The translations under genes were made by a program, and so were the position numbers. Below are positions 32,425 to 45,866 of a stretch of 64,000 bases of DNA, one piece after another. The notes beneath the pieces are model-generated. The model searched no databases, was not told where the DNA came from, and saw nothing but the letters and a program-made list of their open reading frames with translations. The stretch's first letter is position 1. Every line of letters begins with the position of its first letter. Source of the stretch: Rhizopus sp. PT2906 (lineage: Eukaryota > Mucoromycota > Mucoromycetes > Mucorales > Rhizopodaceae); the NCBI GenBank assembly GCA_025529335.1, contig JAMYHX010000040.1, positions 1 through 64,000 on the forward strand, in the 5' to 3' direction.

Positions 32425-35400
32425 ATGGACCTCTTCAGTCGAGGAAAATCGAAGGGAAAGAAAAAGACAGAGATTGTCATCAACACACATCAACCTTATT
32501 CCAGTTCCCCTCATTCTCCTAAAAGTCCCGACGATTACTTGAGTAAAAGACGCAATAACATAAAGAGAAACAAGAGGTTAAATAATAAATATTGACCCTA
32601 GAATATGATAGGTCATAAAACAGAAGGATCCATCAGAAGTTCACAGTCTTCATCAATACCAAGCAATGACAGTGACTTTACTCATGTCGATATGATGACC
32701 GATGCCGAGGTTGAAGAATGTTTTGAACGCATGCTCGTAAGCTTTATATATATATATATATAATACACATGTTAATGTTTATAAAGACAAGAAGAGGTAT
32801 CCATGACGCCAACGCAAGATTAAAAATGTCATCTTTTTCAGTGGACAAGAAGAGAATCATGGTCGCTCAGGATATTCAGTCCGAATCAAACGCTACTCAA
32901 CCTACATCCAGAAGAGGAGGCACAGATAAGAAGATAGAAGAGGGAAAGGGCCCTGATTATTATGTAAAGAAGTTATCAGATACGTCAAAGGGTGTCAATG
33001 CAAATATAGTCTCTCATCTTGCTGTTGGATTAAGAACAATGCCTCTAAGGTAATAGTAACAAGGATCATGATGCATACCATGGCTAACAAAAGTTCCTTC
33101 AGTTGGGTTCGACAATTTATTGATATGCAAGGTCTACAAGTCATTACGGACTTACTGACAACATTGAACAAGACAAAGCATAGGCAAGTTTAAAAGTGTT
33201 TATAGTATATCTTTAACACTTAAAATAGACATTCGGTGAACCTTGCAGTCGAAGGAGATTTATTAAAGTGCTTTAAAGCTTTATTAAACAATAGAGTAAA
33301 CAAAAAAAAAAAAGAGGTTTACGACTCTAGAGATTGATTTATTGTTTAGATAGGTGCAAGGGAGGCATTGAGACATCCTCAATGCGTTCAAGAAATTGTC
33401 AATTGTATCACATCACCTTCTATTCAATCACGACGACTTGTATGTGAAGTACTGGTATTTATGTGTTACTATGAGATACCAGTCGGACAAGACCTTGTTT
33501 TGAAGGCGATGGATAAACTACGTGATAAAGAACGAGGATTTGGTCGATTTGATGCATGGTTAGCCGAGGTTGAGGTCACTTTGGGCGGACGTGGTCGAAT
33601 GGGCAGTATGGTTGGTGCTAGTGAAGACTTTAAAAAGATGGCAGCCTATGGCTCACCAGATAATCAACTCATTGAGTATGTCGTAAGTATTTTTAGGCTC
33701 GTATCGATTGATCCGTATTGATTTTCTTGTTTATATTAGTTGTACAATATGATTCTAGTGAATGCGATCATTAATGTTGTAGAAGATGTGGAAATAAGAA
33801 TACACCTTCGCAATCAAATGAACGCATCTGGATTAGAAAGAATAATGGATAAGATGAAAGAATTGGCAGATGAGCATGTTGACCGCCAGATCAGAGAATT
33901 TAAATTATTGGCAGAGAACGATCAGGACGAGCTAATGGATGTGTATCATGAAAATGTCTTGAATGATAAAGATGATCCACGTGAAGTATTCGAATACCTC
34001 TTATCCACAGTAGAAGGCACGCGCGCATATGATTTCTTTTTGAGCTGTTTACAGCATCTCTTGCTTATCAACAATGAAGAAGCCAACCTAAAGTCCAGAT
34101 ACTTTCAAGTTATCGATAATTTGGTCGCACAAGTCGTACTGGATCACAAAGGATTATCTGATGACTTTTCTGCAGATTACAATACGACTGTGCAGCATTT
34201 GATTGATAGATTTGCTGATCAGGATCAATTGAAAACAACGCTCGAAGATCTGAAAGAGCTACAAACCAACTATGAGGAACTCGAAAGAGAACGAGACCTC
34301 TTGCGTCAGCAGCTATTTCATGAAGGGGGTAAGTCGTTGTCAGCTTAAGAAGAGGGCATATAATAAATCCAGAATATAGATGCGCTCGAAGTAGTACAGT
34401 TAAGAGAAAAGACAGCTTCTCTAGAGGACTTGTTACGAATGTCTCGACATACCATTTCAACCTTACAACAAAAACTAAGAGACTTGCAGAATGAATATGA
34501 CGCTAATCTTGAGCAGGCGGGTAAGCAACTGGAAGACTTTTATAAGCTTATAGACGAAGATGGCGCAAGCTTGGAAGGAAATATTATGATCTCACGAAAG
34601 GATTTGGCCACAGCATTTGGTAGAATTCGTGCTCAAGCAAGCCTAGAGGGGCATCATAAGAAAGAATCTGATATCGTTGCCAAAAAGATACCAAGTGAAA
34701 AAGACGAAACAAAATACAAGTCACTTGCAATGGGTCTATCTGAGGAATTCAAAATGCAGTTAGCTCGTCAATTTGGGTCAAGCAGTGGGCTAGGCGAGTT
34801 TGTATTGCCTGGAACAATGCCCTTGATGGGATCAGCCGTCAGACGTTCCAACAACCGCCGAAGGCAAGCGCATGTTTCGGAAATACAGGAAGTAGTTGAG
34901 CCCGAAATAGCTGATACAAACACTTTGACGCTTCGAAAGAGTAAAAGGATTTCCTCAAAAGAACATGATAATAAAGTGGATAGAGCGAACCTTGAAGAAA
35001 AAATAGAAACTGAATTGGCAATAGCGTCTACTGAACAAGAGATAGAAAAAACAATCACGACAGCCACTAATGATACTGTGGAGGCTGAAACGTATGATAA
35101 CCTTAGCAATATACCCACAATGTCAAATATGCCCATTATTCCAGACTCAGCACTGCCGCCACCCCCTCCTCCACCACCACCACCACCAATTTCACCTTCT
35201 GGTATATCAGTATCTAGTCCCATCAAACAAGTTTCACTAGACCACAAGCACATTCCTTCTTCAACTGCCGATAGTAACGTTACATCAAATAACATCCCAC
35301 CACCCCCATCGCCGCCTTCATCTTTACTACCTTCAGGACAACCGAACAATACATCTCCTACGCCTGTTTCACTTCCTTCTGCACCTCCTGCGCCTCCTGC

Positions 35401-37364
35401 ACCTCCCGCACCACCAGGACCACCAGGACCGCCCGCACCTCCTGCACCTCCTGCACCACCATCAGCGCCTGCGCCGCCCTTACCACCAGGAACGCCCAAT
35501 GCAGTAGCAGCAGCACTCCGTAAGCAAATGAAGCATTTACCAACCGTTAAAACACGTCAATTGCAATGGCAGAAATTAAATGCCAACTATATCAATTCAA
35601 CCATTTGGAAGACATCCGACCTAGAAGAGAAGGAAGAAGCATTGGAAGAGCTGTTTGATTCAGAAGGCATATTTAAACGAATGGAAGAAATATTTGCTCA
35701 AAGAGTGATTGCTCCCAAGAGAGAAGTAACTAAAGAAAAGAGACAAGAGATTTACATTATTGATACAAGAAAGGCACACAATATCAGTAAAGTATGATAT
35801 TAAAATGGAAAGACTGTTTCTGACTCTTTTTTATATAGATATTGCCATTCTTGCCAAGAATAAAAACGTATCATTTCAAGATTTTAAAAAGAAGCTCTTG
35901 GCCGTGGATGAAAGGTTTTGCACAGAGGTACTACTGAGAAACCTCTTGGTGAACGCGCCTACTCACGACGAAATGGGTAAATTATCCGTGTTTTTGAAAA
36001 CTGCGTCTGAAGAAGACCTGCAATGTTTGTCCAAATCGGATGCTTTTTGTGCCGAGGTAAAAAGAGATTGCCGCCGCGGTATAGACTTGAAGCTGACCAC
36101 ACTATAGATCATGACGATTGATAGATTTAAAGAACGCCTTAACCACATGCTGTTCTACACAACATTCAATGAACGTATCACTCAACTTGGCAAGAGTATG
36201 GCAAATGTCATGGACGCTTCAACAAGTCTGAAGGAATCTGAAGCAGTGAAAGATCTTTTGAATGTAAGAGAGATAAAAAGAGAGCTAAATGAATAACTCT
36301 CTAACCATGTCATAAAGATCGTCTTGATGGTAGGCAATTTCTTAAACGGTACCAATTTCCAAGGAGGAGCTTTTGGTATTCGTATTGGAAGTATAAACAA
36401 ATTGGTTGATACAAGAGCGTCAACAAACAATACCACATTACTTCATTTCTTATGCACAATGGTCGAAGAAAAGTTTCCAAATATAAGCACACGTTTGGTC
36501 AAGGATTTGGAATTGTGTGGTGAAGCATGTAGAGGTGCGTTTATATATAAAAACAATATGATTCAATATGGCTCACAAAATACAATGCAGTTACCATACA
36601 GGATCTTATCAAAGACTATAATGAGCTTCGTGTCGGCCTTCAATCTCTCATCCACGAGCTGGAATGTCATTATGGGCCTGATTATGAGGCTGAAGAAGGA
36701 GATAATTTTGCATCTGTCATGTACAAGTTCCGAGACCGTGCCATAGAAAAGTTTGATCAGGTTGAAGTCAGGTACACGTCTATGGATATTGCCTATAAAG
36801 ATGTTGTGTCCTATTTTGGTGAAGATCCAAGTGAGATGAAGCCTGATGAATTCTTTGGTATATTCCAGACATTCTTATCAAGTTGGACGCGAGCCAAGGC
36901 TGATATTGAATTACAACGGAAGAAAAAAGAACAAGCGGAGAAGGCTAGACAATATCAGGAACAGCGCAAGGCTCGACTTAAGAATAGACTGGATATCAAA
37001 GATGGTTGGTGTATATAATTTGCTACAGATGAACGTCTATTAATGCGTTAAACTAGGTCCTGCAGAGAATCAAGATGATAAAGATATAATGGATAATCTA
37101 TTAGAAAAGCTTCGTTCAGGAGAGATGGGTACTACCCAACAACGAAGAAGTCGTAGGATATCTATGAGAGAAAGACGAAGGACGAGAGCAGAGTCAATGG
37201 TTGTGAGAGCTGAAGATTTACTAAGACATATACAAAATGAAGAAGAAGCGCCACCGCTGCCAAGGTCAAGAAGAGGCTCAAGAAGGATTACAAGTTCAGA
37301 TAGAATGAAAAAATTAGCCTCATTGGCTGAACAAGAAAATAGATCTTCAATTATAGAGCCTTAG
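32425..37364 (+). CDS. Diaphanous-related formin
   Basis: Formins nucleate and elongate actin filaments at polarity sites and septa under Rho GTPase control. About a dozen exons run from MDLFSRGKSKGKKKTE at 32425 to the stop at 37364. The GBD/FH3 region spans roughly 32720-34350 (VKKLSDTSKGVNANIVSHLA; LRHPQCVQEIVNCITSPSIQ). A coiled coil follows to about 34700. The proline-rich FH1 (about 35155-35500) carries several polyproline runs and should bind profilin. FH2 starts at TRQLQWQKLNANYINSTIWK and includes LMVGNFLNGTNFQGGAFG. The DAD autoinhibitory motif is MDNLLEKLRSGEMG plus the basic cluster near 37090-37190. Splice joints such as NIS-to-INIAILAK (intron 35788-35839 region) are inferred from frame. 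Exon edges elsewhere are approximate. Confidence 0.93.
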
Positions 37365-38167
37365 AATTCAGAGATTTACAGAAAAATAAAACTTTATTTC
37401 AGACAAATGTAAAGATTCAATACAAAGACACTGAGATAAGAAGTGGATACAGACGATATTTCAGAGTGTAGTATTTTTATAGGCGAATATAATAATGACA
37501 GGGAAATATAATCTACAAAGCTTATGGTCAAGAAAATAGGTCAAAATTACTCAGGAATACACGCGTTTCCTTATTGACCTAGTTGACAATAATCCTTGGT
37601 TGTCTTTATTTACTTGTTTACTGAAGCAAGTGAAATTCTGTAGATCATCAAAATTGAAGTTCAAGTGTTATATTTGTAAACACAGCCAACACTATATGCA
37701 CCAGAAAATTGACAAAAAAACAACAATCAGCGTCTTTATGTTTTATGCGTCAAGATACAACGAATGATCAACCTTCTGTATGATTGATATGACTCTTTTA
37801 TACGTCCGTACAGTGTAACTGCTTATTTCTTAGTTCTTTGCTAACAAAAACTTCACAATCTACCTTCAGTCTACCTTAATAAAATCCCCCCTCCTCCTCC
37901 TTCACTCTTCTTTTGTATGAATATCAATTGTGACGAATAATAGAGCGCCAGAGGTTTAATCTTGAATTTTAGAAAAGCGACTTCCATATATGGAAAGAAC
38001 GACATTGATTCATTGATTCTCTGGAAGTACAATCCTTTGAAGTTTTTTTTTTTTCTTTTTTTTTTTCTGTGTATATCTATTGTCTTTATTGAAAAAGAAG
38101 AACTTTGTCGTAAGAAGCAGCTTTGTCGTATTTTAAATGATGACTTACACTTGTTAGAAAAATAGAA
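37365..38167. other. Intergenic: Sec16 upstream region
   Basis: This 800-bp spacer lies between formin and Sec16 on the same strand. A frame at 37962-38165 is open but is largely poly-F encoded by T-runs, so it is probably 5' UTR. A short direct repeat of TTTGTCGTA occurs at about 38103 and 38122. No RNA gene was seen. Confidence 0.45.
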
Positions 38168-41100
38168 ATGACATCTCCATTAGAGGAAACAAAAGGAGGA
38201 GGAGGAGCCATCCCATTTGATGAACCAATAGAAAATGACCCATTCAGTCAATTGCAGCAACAGCCACAGCAGACACAGCAGACACAGCAGCAATCAGAGC
38301 AGCAAAAACAAGAAGAGAAAAGGGCAAAGGAAATAGCCGATGCATCTGTTCTGTTTGGAGAAAACGATGGAGGAGCAACTGACTTCTTTTTACAGCAGCA
38401 ATCCAATACAAGCGCGTCACCAAGCCCTTTTGAACAGACATCCCAGTCATTCTTTGACCACCTGGGACGGGCTTCCTCTGTAAAAAGTCAAGAGTATGTT
38501 TCACAACAGCCCACTTCACTTGTTCAAGCTTATGACCCAAGCACAGCCTATACGCAATACAGCTATGAGCCACAACAACAGTCAACGACGGATTATTATT
38601 CTCAATACGATCAAGGTCAACAACAACAACAACAGCAACAGTATGATCCTCAACAGTATAATAAAGCGGCACAAGAACAGCAATTTGATCCTCAGCAGTA
38701 CAGCCAAGCAGGACAAGAACAGCAGTTTGATCCTAATGTTCATTACTACTATGACGAACAAAACCAAATCCACTATTATGATCCTAATACAAATTTGGAA
38801 TATGATATGAGCCAATATGACTATAATTATCAGTATGATCCTCAATATTCTGAGTACTATCAAGCAAATTATGATCCAAATGCTTATGCTACCACCGCTG
38901 GAGTTACTGCAGAAAATAATGCCCAGGCCGCGTACAATTCTAATGCCTATAATGTCACTGAAGAGAACAATGCTCAAGCGGCTTATGATCCAAATGCTTA
39001 TACCACTACAGCCGGAGCTACTGGGGAAAGCAATGCCCAAGCGGCCTATGATCCTAATGCCTATGCTATGACTGATAAAGATAGTGCCCAGGTCTCACAT
39101 TATGATCCTACTGCCACACTGGAAGCTACTCATCATGCTACTTTTGACTCCTTTGATTCTACTGCCTATGCTCCTGACAATCAACAGCAGCAACATGTTC
39201 CTGTTCAGGAAAGCTATGACCCAAATGCTTATACCATTGGGCCCGATGCTGTACCTGTACATGATACACAAAATAATCAGCAACATGACTATGCTGTGAA
39301 AGGTTCTGAGGCAAATACTGAGGTAGCTGCTTATGAACAACAAAGTGATGTCACTTTTGATTTCTTGCAGCAACACAATACACCCTCGCAGAACGCAGTG
39401 CAACATGTTCCTTCATCAAACCAAGAAGAAAGCAAGCCTGCTGTTTATGACATTGGCAATGATAAGGCTACTCATACAGCTTTGACTGACGACAGTATAA
39501 CCACATTCGACCAACATCAGTATGAAGGAAAGGGTTATCATCAGGACATGTATAGTTCTACTTTTGCCTCTGATTTTGACAATGCAGTCGTACCTGAACA
39601 ATATGACTCACATCAACAACAGGAGCAACAACAGCAAGGCACGGCAAGTACTCAGGTTGAAGGCAATATTCCTACAGAAGTAGAATATTTTAATTATCAA
39701 GATCAACCTTACTCATCAAACGATGATATCGTAAAGTCCCATGCCGATGCTTCAAATTCAATTCAGCAAGAGCTTGGAACAGACACATCTACTACGCAAG
39801 TCGAGTTAAACCCTAGCCCGGATAATACCAAGGACACTGACTCTCAATTTGCTGAAGTGCAACTAGCGCCAATGAACGATACAGCAGCAGTCATTGCAAC
39901 CACGACTGAAACTTCTCAGCCTGACCTGTTTGCTTACACTCCAATCGAAGACAAAGCTCAGCTGACAGAGTATACACCTCAAAGCATGGACCAATCCAAT
40001 ATGTATGAGCCTGTGACAAAGAATAAGGAAGGAGGTGACCAACAGTTTGAAGAAGTTCAATTAGTGGCAAATCTTTATACTCCTACTGAAGCCAGGACTG
40101 TCCCACCTCACTCTTTACCAAGTCAACCTATGCCTCCACAGTCATACACTGATTCTCAAGCACCACCTATCACTTCTTTTGAGCGTGCAATTTCACCTGT
40201 ATCCACAAGCTATACTCCATACAGACCCTCAATGGATTATGCCTCACCTAGAAGCTCTCTGGATCATCGAAGCTCTCTATCTGAGGCTCGTGTTGCCTCA
40301 CCAGCGATTCCACTTGTCCCATGCCCTGATCCTCAATGTGAGGGAGAGAACAAGCCCAAGGCTAAATTTTGTTGCGAATGTGGTCGTCCCTTAGCCGGTC
40401 TGTCAAGATCCAATACTCCATTTTCTCGATCCACTACGCCATTTGCTACCTTTCCTCAAAACGCTGTAGAGAACAGTCCTCAGCAACCTACGGCAATTCC
40501 ACGAAACCCACTGGATGACAAAAAAGATGAGATGGCCAAAAGCTTGAGACAGTTTTATGAACAAGTTGCTTTGCTTGACACAGCATTATCGAACGAAGAA
40601 AAGAAGAATCGTGTATTGAGTTATATGGATAGTAGAATCAATGAATTTCCTAAAGAGGATAGTAAGCATTTACTGTGGAAAATTATAAAATTACTCGTAG
40701 AAGAAAATGGAGCTTTAGGAGAAAGGCAAAGAAAGAAAGAAAGAAAAAAGAGCCTTGGCATAAAGAGAACTAATATTTCTTTCTCTTTCAGTGAACAATT
40801 GGATAAATCTATCCTATCCTTGCTTGGTTCAACCAAGGAAGCCACTGATGGCGCGACCCTGTTAGACAAGTTAGAGGTGTTTTTACTAGAAGGAGACAGG
40901 GAAGGAGCATGCCAATTCGCTATGGAGAACGATATGTGGGCACATGCTTTGATGATCAGTCAAAGTGTAAACACAGGAGACCTTTACAAACGTACAGCCT
41001 CTCAATTTATCAACCGAACGCTGTTTTCTTCATCCGTTCAACTGACCTCTCAGGTTACAGACGACAAAAAATCGTTACGTATACTTTATTCTTTATTTGG

Positions 41101-42857
41101 CGGTGCTGGTGCAGATACGGGTAAGACAAGTCTTATGATGTTTATTTCATTAACCATTGCTTTAAAGTGAATGAGTTGGTGAGAAAGAATGTAGATGAGC
41201 AGCCTCACTTCTCAAAGGAATCCTTGAATGACTGGAAATTCGCATTACGCCTCTTTATAGCCAATCGAACACAAGGTAGTCAAGAAGCCATACGTGGTCT
41301 AGGCGATGTATTAAGACAAAACGAGCTTATGGATGAATCACGAATTTGGTAAGTTTCAATCCATTTTTACATTTGAGCTACAAAACTAAAAAGGCTATAT
41401 TACATACAGCTATACTCTATCACCTGAGGCTTCGGTGTTATCTGGTATAGACGCTAATATTGTAGAAACAGTGTCAACAGATCTAGACGTTTTGTACCTC
41501 ATGGAGCTGTATGACTTTGCCTTATCTCTAAAGGGAAATGACCGATCCATCTTATCGTTACAGCCATTCAAATTTGTGCATGCCTGGTGGCTGAAAGATC
41601 TAGGCTTTGTGAAAGAATCCGAAATCTATGTAGAATCCGTTGTGAACAGAATTCAGTCGGATGATCACCGTCAGACGGTGATCGAAAGATTAAAGACATT
41701 GAATCGCCTCTGTGAGATGAAGTAAGATTGAAGATATATATCTTGACTGTTACTAACTTTGTTTAGTGCAACTATTGCGTCTCTCTTAAACAAGAGCACT
41801 TTTGATGAGCTAATTGACTCAATTGAAGAAAAGACCATGATTGAAAACAATACAGGTGATCAAGCTGGATATGGGTTGTATGGGCACGGTATGACTACGA
41901 ATGCTCATCAAGTAACATCCCCATTCACTTATGGTCAAGGTAATATAAAACTTAGTATTTTTACAACTCACATGTAATTGTTTATATTATACTATAGCCA
42001 CTAGTGCCTATGTCCCTGCTGAATCATCACATGACACGCCTGAACAGGGTACATACAGTTATGGCTATAGCTACGGAGATGATTATACTCCTCAAGTTGA
42101 CACAAGTTATCAACCAGCCAATACCTACACTCCTTCTGACACCACTTATCAGCCATCAGATGCAACTGTACCACCTTATCAAACCAATCCAGCAACTCAA
42201 CCATCGTACAACAACAACAATAATAATAATGACGATGATGACGATTTAGGATTTGGGAACTCATCCATTAAAAAAAAGAGCAAGGGTATATCGGAATCAG
42301 AGGAAAACAAAGAACAAGGTGATCAGCCGAGGGAAGTGCCCAAAGATGAACCTGAAAAGGAATCTGCCAAGGGTGGTGGTTGGGGCATCTTCTCATTATT
42401 CTCCCGAAAAAGCCATGTCGAAGAAAAGAAGCCAATTAAAGCAAATCTTGGTGATGAGAACCAGTTTTATTTTGACGAAAAGGAAAAACGTTGGGTTTGG
42501 AAATCCGTAAGTTTTTGCTAAAAGATACCCGATAACTATGACTAATATACATTTTTTTAGAACAATGCTCAACCAGCTGCCACTCCTACTAATGCTACTC
42601 CTCCTCCTCCCAAGGCAATGACACCACAACCTTCTACTACGTCCATGTCACCTCCTTCGTCAGCTCCAAAGCCGACGAGTATTCCTCCTCGTGTGAACTC
42701 TGCTCCAGTTGGTCCACCTAGTCATACTGCCGCACCTCCTACAAGTGCTTCTCCAGCAATCAGTACACCACCTCCTGCTGGTGCTAGAAGAGCCGGTGGT
42801 GGCAGAAAACCTATGCGTTCTCGCTATGTAGATGTATTCAATCAATCAAGTTCATAA
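38168..42857 (+). CDS. SEC16: COPII coat assembly protein Sec16
   Basis: Sec16 organises ER exit sites and scaffolds COPII assembly. The long first exon encodes a disordered Q-rich N-terminus with repeats of the type AAYDPNAY (38870-39250). A zinc-ribbon-like segment with CPDPQC...CCECGRPL sits near 40320-40390. The central conserved domain then begins (LRQFYEQVALLDTALSNEEKK; LDKLEVFLLEGDREGACQFA; HAWWLKDLGFVKESEIYVES). The C-terminus has the motif GGWGIFSLFSRK and ends in RSRYVDVFNQ, which is diagnostic of Sec16. Introns are seen near 41119-41166, 41350-41409, 41722-41766, 41940-41998 and 42507-42560. A 66-nt stretch at 40726-40791 has a GC donor, CTAAT branch site and pyrimidine tract but stays in frame, so it may be a GC-AG intron. 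Confidence 0.92.
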
Positions 42858-42953
42858 ATTATATAAAAAGTATTTTATTTTATACAAAATGAGCTATATA
42901 GCATGCAATAGAGCAGAGAGAAGGAATGGGGGTAATGTTATTAAAAAAGGAGA

Positions 42954-44686
42954 TTAGAGACAGAGCACTGAAGGTGCATCCTTTGCTGATTCACTTTCAT
43001 CCATACGAGTCGATGGGTGAACTAGGGTAGACTCGTCCAAGGTAGACATGTCAACTAGATGATAATCTTCTTTGAAAAGGGAATTATGAATGAGTTGCTG
43101 AAGTTCTTGTGGTGCCCAGCCATTTTCGATAGCCATCTCGACGCCTCCTCTTTTATTAATCTCCTGTTCTAGTAGAGCTTCCGTCTTTTTAACTGACAGA
43201 CGATAGGTGAATACGTCCTTGCGTTGTTGTGCAAGTGCTTCCATCTCGTATTCCAAAACGGCTTCCATTTCATCAAAATAATTCATCTTGAGTTCGACCT
43301 TTTTTATTTCAGCTTCAAGGACTGAATGCACCAGTCTTCTAATCTCTCTCTCCTCAATAGAAGACAATGATTTAGCCTTAGCAGCGGCTGATCCCAATGC
43401 TACTGATGCTGCTTTTTCTATTAACGTACGGGGCTTCTTGTTGGGCTGCTCCTTATCCAACTCCATATCATCCTCATTCTTTCTTTTTTGCTGTTCCTGA
43501 CAGGCAATAGCCGCTTTAGCTGCAGTAGAAGCGACTTCAGGATCAACCGTTGATGCCAAAAATGCCAGTATGGACATGACCGGATTGTCTGCCTGAGAGA
43601 AGGGGATACGTTTATGATCAACGACGCTGCTGTGAACATTTCCATCTATAGAACGATAGGGATCTTCGATAGGTAATTGTAGGAAATGATAGATACATTG
43701 TTCTCTGGTCTTCGTTCCCACGTAGTCAGCTATTGTGTTCCAGTCATCATCATACAACTCAATAGCTTCCAATAGTAGTAGTGTTTCTTCATCTGACCAC
43801 TTTTCCGACTTTTCCTGCTTCTCTTGTTGTCTGCTATAGTGAATAAAGTCGCTGCTAAAACAGGAGGCTGGGAAACGACCTTCTTTGTAGCAGAGAGGAC
43901 AGAGGTCCATATTTTTGATCTTTAAGCTGTGATATCTCTCTCGACTGCATTCAGCACCGCATGTTATGCAAAAACATTCTCTTGTAGATGCACCATTGGC
44001 TGCCTCAAACACTTTCTGTCTTAATTCAATGTTTAATTCTCCCTTGGGCGCTGATGATGTGCTTGGTTTAATATTTGGCTTGTAAGGAGCTAAACCTCGA
44101 GGTGTGTCTGCTGTGACTCTAAAATGACCTGTATAGGGTGGACCGATAGATGAAGGCCAAGTGAAAGGATCACACTAAAAGAGAGTCAGGTATGATGTTT
44201 TTTTTTTATCTTTTGATTATTTACTTCACAATTGATCAAACCCCATTGCTCCAAAAAGGCATGGACTCTCATAATTGCGCATACATCGCCAGCCAAGCTT
44301 CGTCTACAGGCGGTTACTGTCAGGTATTCTTTTGGATTAAGACGATATGTGTTGATCATAAAGTCGCGATAATCTTGATAGATGGTTGGCGTTTTTGATG
44401 AATTATTGTTTGTAAAGAATTCAGGTAATGCAACGCGTTCGATTGGATGAATTGAGTTGAAATCAAACCAAGAGGCATAGGAAGGCACTTTAACTGGTTT
44501 TGTTTGCTCCATGAGATATTTACGTGCCTCAACTTCAATGACTGAACGAGTTGTTGTCAATGGTTCTGTCTTGGTTGTAGATTGTTCATTATTTACATTA
44601 TTCTCTGCCTCAGAAGGATGTGCTTCCTTTTTGATGTTGTCTTTTGGTGAATTAATATCCATTGATGTTGATTGTTGCTGCTCCAT
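42954..44686 (-). CDS. SWI3/RSC8-type (SMARCC) chromatin remodelling subunit
   Basis: This is a core subunit of SWI/SNF or RSC nucleosome remodelling complexes. Two exons (44225-44686 and 42954-44174) give 560 residues. The SWIRM domain is clear (VPSYASWFDFNSIHPIERVA; FMINTYRLNPKEYLTVTACR; HAFLEQWGLINCE). A ZZ-like zinc finger follows (CITCGAEC...CPLC). The SANT domain has KWSDEETLLLLEAIELYDDD. The C-terminal SMARCC region carries a coiled coil near MNYFDEMEAVLEYEMEALAQ. The length matches yeast Rsc8 (about 557) rather than the longer Swi3. The start is the MEQQQS codon; the longer frame adds only an in-frame hydrophobic leader from the UTR. Confidence 0.93.
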
Positions 44687-45222
44687 TGATATGAAAATAA
44701 AATAAAACAAAAAATAGTTTTTTAATAGAATGACGCAGACTGGAATTCATCATCCGCCACTCAACTATTTGTAGTCCAATAAAAAAAGAGAGAGAAAAGG
44801 GGGAGAGGAAGAAAGAGATAAAAATGATAGAAAGAAAAGGGAGATAGAGTATGAGATAGATAGAGGGAGAGAGAGGGTTGTGTGTGTTGATGGAGTTAAA
44901 CTAGAGGTTCCTAAATAGTTTACGTTTCTTGTTATTTTTGGAACCGTTTACAAGGGGGGGGAACATCTTTATATTGATGCACATTTTTGACGTGTGAAAG
45001 TCAGTAGCTTAAAATGAAACATGGTTTTTCTATAAATACCGAGTGTAACAAATAACTAAAAGGTCGAGATGAATTTAGGTCTTGGCTACAATAAATCTAG
45101 AATTGTTTAAAACCCTTTTTTTTTGTATTCCAGCAGTGATCATGGAGATATAAAAAAGGTATAAATACTCCCCCATTCTTTTTCTTTTCCTTTTTCTCTC
45201 TCTTTTTTCTTTACTCTTTAAA
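44687..45222. promoter_or_regulatory. Divergent promoter region with TATA boxes
   Basis: This region separates the divergent SMARCC and 45223 genes. It has GA-rich tracts at 44780-44880 and a G-run at 44956. Two TATA-like boxes, ATATAAAAA near 45148 and TATAAATA near 45160, lie about 60-75 nt before the ATG at 45223. They suggest strong or inducible transcription of the small gene. Confidence 0.55.
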
Positions 45223-45444
45223 ATGTTTCAATTTTGGAGTGAATGGCGAAGAAAAGGAAGTAGTTCCATAAAGAACAATAATGGACGTAATCATCAAATG
45301 GTTAGAACTTGCTCAGTGACATCTAATCATTCAACACCATCGAATTGGAGCATAGATTGGACTGAATCAAAAAAGACTTTGTCATTTAAAGATGACTATG
45401 TATCCTTTCCAAGTCTTGAACCAACAGAAGTCTCATACAGTTAA
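45223..45444 (+). CDS. Small orphan protein, 73 residues
   Basis: It is not recognised. A single open frame begins MFQFWSEWRRKGSSS and ends FPSLEPTEVSYS. It is Ser/Asn/Thr-rich with an N-terminal amphipathic WSEWRRK, and has no signal peptide or membrane span. TATA-like boxes at a suitable distance upstream and a pyrimidine-rich leader (CTTTTCCTTTTTCTCTCTC) just before the ATG support a real gene. It could also be a lineage-specific stress or nutrient response gene. Confidence 0.55.
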   Translation: MFQFWSEWRRKGSSSIKNNNGRNHQMVRTCSVTSNHSTPSNWSIDWTESKKTLSFKDDYVSFPSLEPTEVSYS

Positions 45445-45866
45445 TCATACCCATTTGTAAATATCAACCAGCCTTTTTTTTTTACCCTATTGTGTTTCTA
45501 TGATCTATGTATAATTCCCCTATGAAACCTTTCTTGTATATGTACTTGTCATCATCTTAAATATATCCATAAAGCAATAATAATAACATTTTTCTTCACT
45601 TTACATGGACAATGCTTAATCAAATGTATTATCTTTCTGTGCAACTTGTGGATTATATGACATCTTTTTTATGCAATAACATTATGCTTTTACTTCTTTA
45701 TTTCTTCTTTATGTCATGATATCAAAGAAAGAATGGAGCATTAATACTAAAACTCATTATTATGTAATCATAGTCTCTTCATTGTATTCAATTTTAGATT
45801 AGTGGCTATAATAAGCATGATTTCATTGGGTTTAAAATAGTTTTTTTTTTCTTTAATATTTCAAAA
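45445..45866. other. Intergenic between two small genes
   Basis: The 420 bp is AT-rich and holds the 3' end of the 45223 gene and the leader of the next small frame. A TTTCTTTAATATTT tract precedes the ATG at 45867. No structured element is seen. Confidence 0.4.

Noticed and set aside
34768..35499. Glycine-rich 243-residue frame on the minus strand
   Set aside because: It is the reverse of the proline-rich FH1 region of the formin.
37962..38165. 67-residue frame before Sec16
   Set aside because: Mostly poly-F from T-runs, with no partner exon. It is probably 5' UTR.
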